This document shows positions 59,366 to 64,000 of a stretch of 64,000 nt of DNA, piece by piece. The notes under the pieces are model-generated. The model saw only the letters and a program-made list of their open reading frames with translations, was not told where the DNA came from and made no database searches. Position numbers and translations under genes: made by a program. The DNA comes from Microvelia longipes (Eukaryota > Arthropoda > Insecta > Hemiptera > Veliidae), in NCBI GenBank assembly GCA_018340805.1, contig JACMZG010001911.1:37862347-37926346 (forward strand). The letters are read 5' to 3'. Each line of letters starts with the position of its first letter. The stretch's first letter is position 1.

Positions 59366-59785
59366 ACGCCCATTCATGTCATTGTCTTTGCACCAGCCAA
59401 TCACTATAAGAATTTTTCTTTTCAAGAGTTTTTCTTACTTAAAAGTATTTTGGGTTTTCTATCTCAGATTTTACTCCGCTCTAAAAAGCCATACAAAAAC
59501 TATTTACGATTAATCTTAGAATTCAGGTCGATGTTTGGTCTCATCCCTAACTTGATCTTGATTTAAAGTCTCAGTAAATTTGATTTTATTTACTTCAACT
59601 ATACTTCCGCCTTTTATCAGCACAATCACAACTAAACTGCTCTGGGACAATGCGGCTTGATAAAGATATCATAATAGATTTTTTGTATTTTTAAAATTTT
59701 TAATAAAGACATTTTCTAAATTTAAATTATGAGTTGTAAGAAGTCATATAAGCAGTCATAGAGAAGACAAAAGTATAAGACTTTA
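59366..59785. other. AT-rich DNA, nothing supported
   Basis: No gene. The plus frame 59313-59513 overlaps the direct repeat and is not supported. Confidence 0.45.
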
Positions 59786-59960
59786 TATACAAGGTAGACC
59801 AAAAGAGAGAGGGGGAGTCTTAAATTTTAAACCAGTAAACATAAATTAATGAAACGTATAGTTCTTTTTTGTGTAAAGGGAATCTTTTTCGTGGTGTAGT
59901 TAACATCAGATGTCGCATGCAAAAAACGTTTATTGGTAGGTTAACTTTTGTTGAGCTCAT
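59786..59960 (+). repeat. Transposon-end repeat, family E
   Basis: TATACAAGGTAGACCAAAAG, GGGGGAGTCTTAAATTTTAA, TAATGAAACGTATAGTTC, AGGGAATCTTTTTCGTGGTG and TAGTTAACATCAG match, in order, the reverse complement of 50590-50738. One end only is seen. Confidence 0.6.
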
Positions 59961-60019
59961 TGGATTTAAGGGTTAAATGAAAGACGTTTTACCCTTGCAA
60001 ATTATTTTGGCAGGAATAA

Positions 60020-60130
60020 GTGCTCAACGTGTAACAATTGGACATTTTAACTCAATATTGAAGCCTAGTTTACATTAGAAAGAATTTGCCAAGAGTAAAA
60101 TGGTTTTTTTTTTTTGCTTAAGAAAACTAG
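60020..60130 (+). repeat. MITE family D, one-ended copy
   Basis: GTGTAACAATTGGACATTTT, AACTCAATATTGAAG, TTACATTAGAAAGAATTTGC and CAAGAGTAAAATGG match the left part of 18575-18865, including sequence outside its inner inverted repeat. Confidence 0.6.
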
Positions 60131-61235
60131 TTATTTATTACCTTACTCTCATTTTAAGGTATTTATAATCACTAATTAATGCTACAAGGTTTAAGGAAAA
60201 TAGTAAACCTAATTTTTTTTTAAATTTAAAACGTAATTATTTGTGTTTTTAAGCAAAAAATTAAGACAATTCTACTGTAGTTAAAATGTATAATTTTTGG
60301 GCACTTTTTCCCGCCAAAATAGTAATCTTAGACAAAAATATGCCTGGGACATGTCTTATATTTATCCCTAGAACTTATAAAGCCCAAATGAAAATATATC
60401 TTCCAATTTACTCTTTCTATTTGTTCTCAAAATTTAGTGTTCAATGCCACAGATAAATTCAACAGTCCGTCCACTTTTATGGTAAAATAAATAGGATGGA
60501 GGTAGGTTGTTTTATTTCACTTATCTCTTCACTCTTCAGCACTACTAAACCTACTTTACATCATAGCCGTATACATTTATAGATGTTATACAATTTTTAA
60601 AACATATATTTTTTTATCAAGAAAGCTGAGTGGAATCGATTCTCCCTCTACTTCTCCCCCTACACTTCCGTCATTAGATCAATTGTATAAACGTCATTAT
60701 CTGATAAAAATTAACTTATAATGTAGAATTAATATTATTAGTATTTGTCACCATTGTACATTATTTTAATTTTTGTAATGACACTGCGGATGGAACTGAA
60801 ATATCAACTTCTTTACTTTCATTGTAATTGATAATCTTACTTTAATTATATTTATATTCACTTTAATTGTGATGTTATATATGTCTACCATGAAATAATA
60901 ATATCATTTGTATTTTAGGTCTGTAGACAAGTGTATGCCTGGGGTCAGGCGATATATAGTTATTTAAAGAAGTAAGAAGTTGTTATTCCAGTCCCTTGCA
61001 ATGTCTTTAAAGAATTAAGTTTCATTACATAAGGAATAATCAATTTGATTAAATTTTTAAAAGAATCAAAGCAAAAAATAAATTTCAAAATGTAATATTA
61101 TTGCTTAAAACTACTTGTAAAATTCCTCAAAATAATTAATACAAGAATTTGTATCAGGAAAGGCTTTCTATTCGCCTGAAGTCATGAAAGTTAAATATTT
61201 CTAGAAATTCCAACAGTTTTTTAGAGTCTTAAAGA
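60131..61235. other. AT-rich DNA, nothing supported
   Basis: No gene or repeat recognised. Confidence 0.5.
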
Positions 61236-62160
61236 ATTACTATTGCTTTTTAAGGTCAGAGAATGGTTGGTTAGTCTCTGAATTATTAAATGTTTTCTTA
61301 ACTTTATCATGAATAAATAGAATTTTCTTTAATAGATGGGCAGAGCAAAATGTAAATTATTGAATCGTTATTTAAAATAACCGACAGACATAATATTTCA
61401 GTCATAAAAAAGCCCAAATTGAATCAATTATATTGATAAGATTTTAACTGGCCTATATTGAAATTTTTAAAAAAAGTATTATCTTAATCTGTCTTATATT
61501 TAAGTTAATATTTCCTTCAGGACAAAGCTTGCTAAAAGCTATTTCTTTCTTTAAACATAGTTTTACTTTTTTTAAGTATTTACTTATATTTATAAACAGA
61601 GTATTACCTGTCTTTAGACGGATAATACTCTGAGACTGTAATGCAAGCATTAATGCATTACTGACTTAAAGCTATTATAATAAATTTATTAGAAGAAAAT
61701 TTTTGTATATTTTTTATTAAAGAGTTCAAATCAAATTGAAAAGCCAAAAAAATAAGATAATGCTAATACGTTTTATTTTTTCATTAATGCATGATTCTAT
61801 ATTTATGATATACTCTATATATTAGAAGGAACTACTATTTCTTTTAAGGTCAGAGAATGGTTGGTTAGTCTCTGAATTATTAAATATTCTCTTAACTTTA
61901 CCCGGAATAAATAGAATTTTCTTCTAAAAATGGGAAGAGCCAAATTTAAATTATTGAACAGAGTTAATTGAAATTACCAACAGATATATAATAGAGTAAC
62001 AAAATTCTATAAATGTAAAAAATAATAATAATATTTATTTTACTTTCCTATATTTAAACTAGGTAAATTTTCTTTATCTTTAAAATATTTAATTTGAGTT
62101 TTTTCCTTTAGAAGTATACAACTGTGACTGCAATACAAGAATGTTTTAGTAATTTAATTT
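61236..62160 (+). repeat. Diverged tandem duplication, unit about 600 bp
   Basis: AAGGTCAGAGAATGGTTGGT then TAGTCTCTGAATTATTAAAT, TCTTAACTTTA, AATAAATAGAATTTTCTT, ATGGG.AGAGC and TTAAATTATTGAA occur at about 61252-61400 and 61848-61990. Weaker parallels follow (CCTATATT..., GACTGTAATGCAAG/GACTGCAATACAAG). Each copy has a TCAGAGA/TCTCTGA hairpin. No reading frame is shared, so the unit is probably non-coding or repeat-derived. Confidence 0.7.
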
Positions 62161-62982
62161 TTAGAATAAAAAATTCCTAAAATAACTCCATAAATCTATT
62201 AGTATGAAATTCAATAGCCACAAATAAAATGTTAGAAACATTTTTCTTTTGTTTTGTTCATTGCATTCTCTATTTATCAATATATTTATATGTCTATACA
62301 GAATTATATCTTTTACTGCATCAAAAATCACCTTATTTTTACCACTAAACACCTTGATGAAAGATTTATGATTCTCCTTTCATGAACAGATGTGGTAAAA
62401 AAATTCACTAAACAATTTAGTGAAAAGGAAAAATTCCCATTTATTTTTCCTATTTTTCTGTCAGTTTTAGAATACTTTACTAAAATATTACCAATATTTC
62501 TTTCATCTTGAAAATGTGTTTATGCGGCCTAAATAGAAGATAAACAGTGATGCAAAAATTAAAGATACAAACGATAGTTTAGATTCAGAAAGATAAAATT
62601 TAGGGAAGTAAATAAATTTGCTTTAAATTACAAACCTTAAACTTTTTAATGTCTTAAAATAGCTACATCTTTAAAAGGAAATGTACTTCAAATGTTTATG
62701 ACTTGCATAAACTGTGATTTGAATGAGTTCAAATTAGATAAGCACAGTGAGGTGTAAATAATTTAAAATATTTAGTGTATGCATATTTCTTTTGTAAAAA
62801 ACAAAGTTATTTTCCTTGAAAATATACAGGAAAATTCATTTGGTTTACAACGCTATGGGGTCAAACTATATAACCGAAAAAATAATTTTGTTCTTACACA
62901 CCAACTCAAAAGAAAATCTAGCCAGCAATAGGACATTGACATTAATTTTTAATAAGCTGGCTGAAATAATTACTAACTATAA
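62161..62982. other. AT-rich DNA, nothing supported
   Basis: No gene; the minus frame 62161-62352 is composition-driven. Confidence 0.5.
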
Positions 62983-63060
62983 TACTAACAAATAATAACA
63001 TTATAAAATTAAGATTAAATCATTTTAATCTTAATTTTATAATGATATTATTTGTTAGTA
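62983..63060. repeat. AT-rich inverted repeat, arms about 37 bp
   Basis: TACTAACAAATAATAACATT... AAGATTAAA is mirrored around TCAT with about one mismatch. It lies 60 bp from the larger foldback at 63119. Confidence 0.85.
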
Positions 63061-63118
63061 TACAATATTACATGTCGTTTTGCCGTTTTCGAATGATGAA
63101 AATATGCTGTAAATTTGG

Positions 63119-63557
63119 ATAATTATTTAAAAGGTTTTAATAATTAAATATCAATTATCATAAGTAACTATAACGAATTGTTACTTAACTTATGCCTCTA
63201 CCTTTGAGAAAATTAATGTTTATATTGTTTTAAGGTATGTTCTTCTCTTCTTCGATGAGGAAGAAAAATATGTTTGCTTTCTTAATTAAATTTAACACCA
63301 CATAAACACGCATTTAATTATATGTTAAATTAAATGAGTTAAATGCGTATATGCGGTGTTAAATTTAATTGAGAAAGCAAAAACATGTTTTTCTTCCTCA
63401 TTGAATTAGAGAAGAACATACCTTAAAATCATATTTAGGAACGCAGCAGTGATTTGCCCCGCCAAGTCAAGAAGAAAAAATAGAGGCAAAAGTCAAGTAA
63501 CAATTCGTTATAGTTACTTGATTATTGATATTTAATTATTATAACTTTAAAATAATT
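63119..63557. mobile_element. Foldback MITE, about 440 bp, arms about 200 bp
   Basis: Left arm in order: ATTATTTAAAAGG, TAATAATTAAATATCAAT, AAGTAACTATAACGAATTG, TTATGCCTCTA, TTTTAAGGTATGTTCTTCTC, GAGGAAGAAAAATATG and AATTAAATTTAACACC. The right arm has the reverse complement in order and carries an extra block (about 63435-63478, GCGCAGCAG-like to GAAGAAAAAATAGAG) missing or changed on the left. The centre is near 63330. No open frame. Confidence 0.85.
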
Positions 63558-64000
63558 GTAGATTCGATATAACAATAAGCGTTCGAATAATTTTGATAAA
63601 TGTTTGGATAAAAACTGAAATGCTATAGGTAATAATAAACACATTAAAAATTAATTAGGTTTAAGACGTATAGATTTTACTAGAGAGGGGATATTTTGTA
63701 TAAAACTGCATATCCCCAAAGATGAAGGAATGCATAATACTTGCATTTCAATAACACTATTTTAAACCTTCGAATTCCTTTTATTGCCATTGAAAGAATT
63801 CTCAGCATGAAATAAAATTCTAAAATGTTAAGGTTAAAATCGACCCGGCTAAAACATACCCATCAATCTTATGTTTAACTTTTTTTTTAAAATTAGGTTA
63901 AGATTGTAAAGGCATGAAAATCAATTTATAGTGAGACCTAGTTTATTCATAAATTTAACCACGAAATACCGGTATTTGAATATGATATAATGTTATTTGA
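63558..64000. other. AT-rich DNA, nothing supported
   Basis: No gene or repeat recognised up to the window end. Confidence 0.5.

Overview
The window looks like intergenic or intronic DNA of an arthropod, most likely an insect. It is strongly AT-rich, has long stretches with no open frame, carries no bacterial-type gene packing, and is filled with eukaryotic transposon debris: a non-LTR retrotransposon, tRNA-type SINE pieces, foldback and hAT-type MITEs, 5S rRNA-derived pieces, and a copia-type primer-binding-like site that matches initiator tRNA-Met in antisense. I cannot name the species.

Layout. 1-15 kb is AT-rich DNA with copies of two dispersed repeats (families A and C), a foldback at about 1.1-1.5 kb, an unusual triple palindrome at 3.5 kb and a tRNA-type SINE at 8.2 kb. 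15-19 kb is dense in repeats: a 28-bp tandem array, a worn hAT-MITE, a family B copy holding a palindromic TG...CA element with an initiator-tRNA fragment, a 25-bp tandem array, an inverted-repeat transposon and a MITE. 24.9-29.0 kb holds the one large coding object, a nearly full-length LINE on the minus strand (zinc-finger ORF1, then endonuclease plus reverse transcriptase in ORF2), broken by about six frameshifts, mostly at homopolymers or short repeats. 30-38 kb holds more family A, B and C copies, 5S rRNA-like pieces, a hAT-MITE with a perfect 8-bp target duplication, a second SINE piece, a decayed LINE 3' fragment and an inverted-repeat element. 39-46 kb has a pair of 60-bp direct repeats, a large foldback and, at 42.96 kb, the best host-gene candidate: a small exon encoding a signal peptide. 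48-51 kb has a hAT-like element with internal tandem repeats, an unassigned open frame inside a possible TIR element, and a second hAT-MITE with a perfect target duplication. 52-64 kb is mostly AT-rich, with microsatellites, a diverged tandem duplication at 61.2-62.2 kb and a large foldback at 63.1-63.6 kb.

No complete host protein-coding gene can be supported. Three short exon candidates (19.83, 22.48 and 42.96 kb) suggest that introns of one or more host genes cross the window, but I cannot join them into a gene. Most short open frames are chance frames in AT-rich DNA or sit inside repeats. I see no new multi-gene system. The most unusual local structure is the antisense initiator-tRNA fragment abutting a palindromic LTR-like element at 15.93-16.21 kb.
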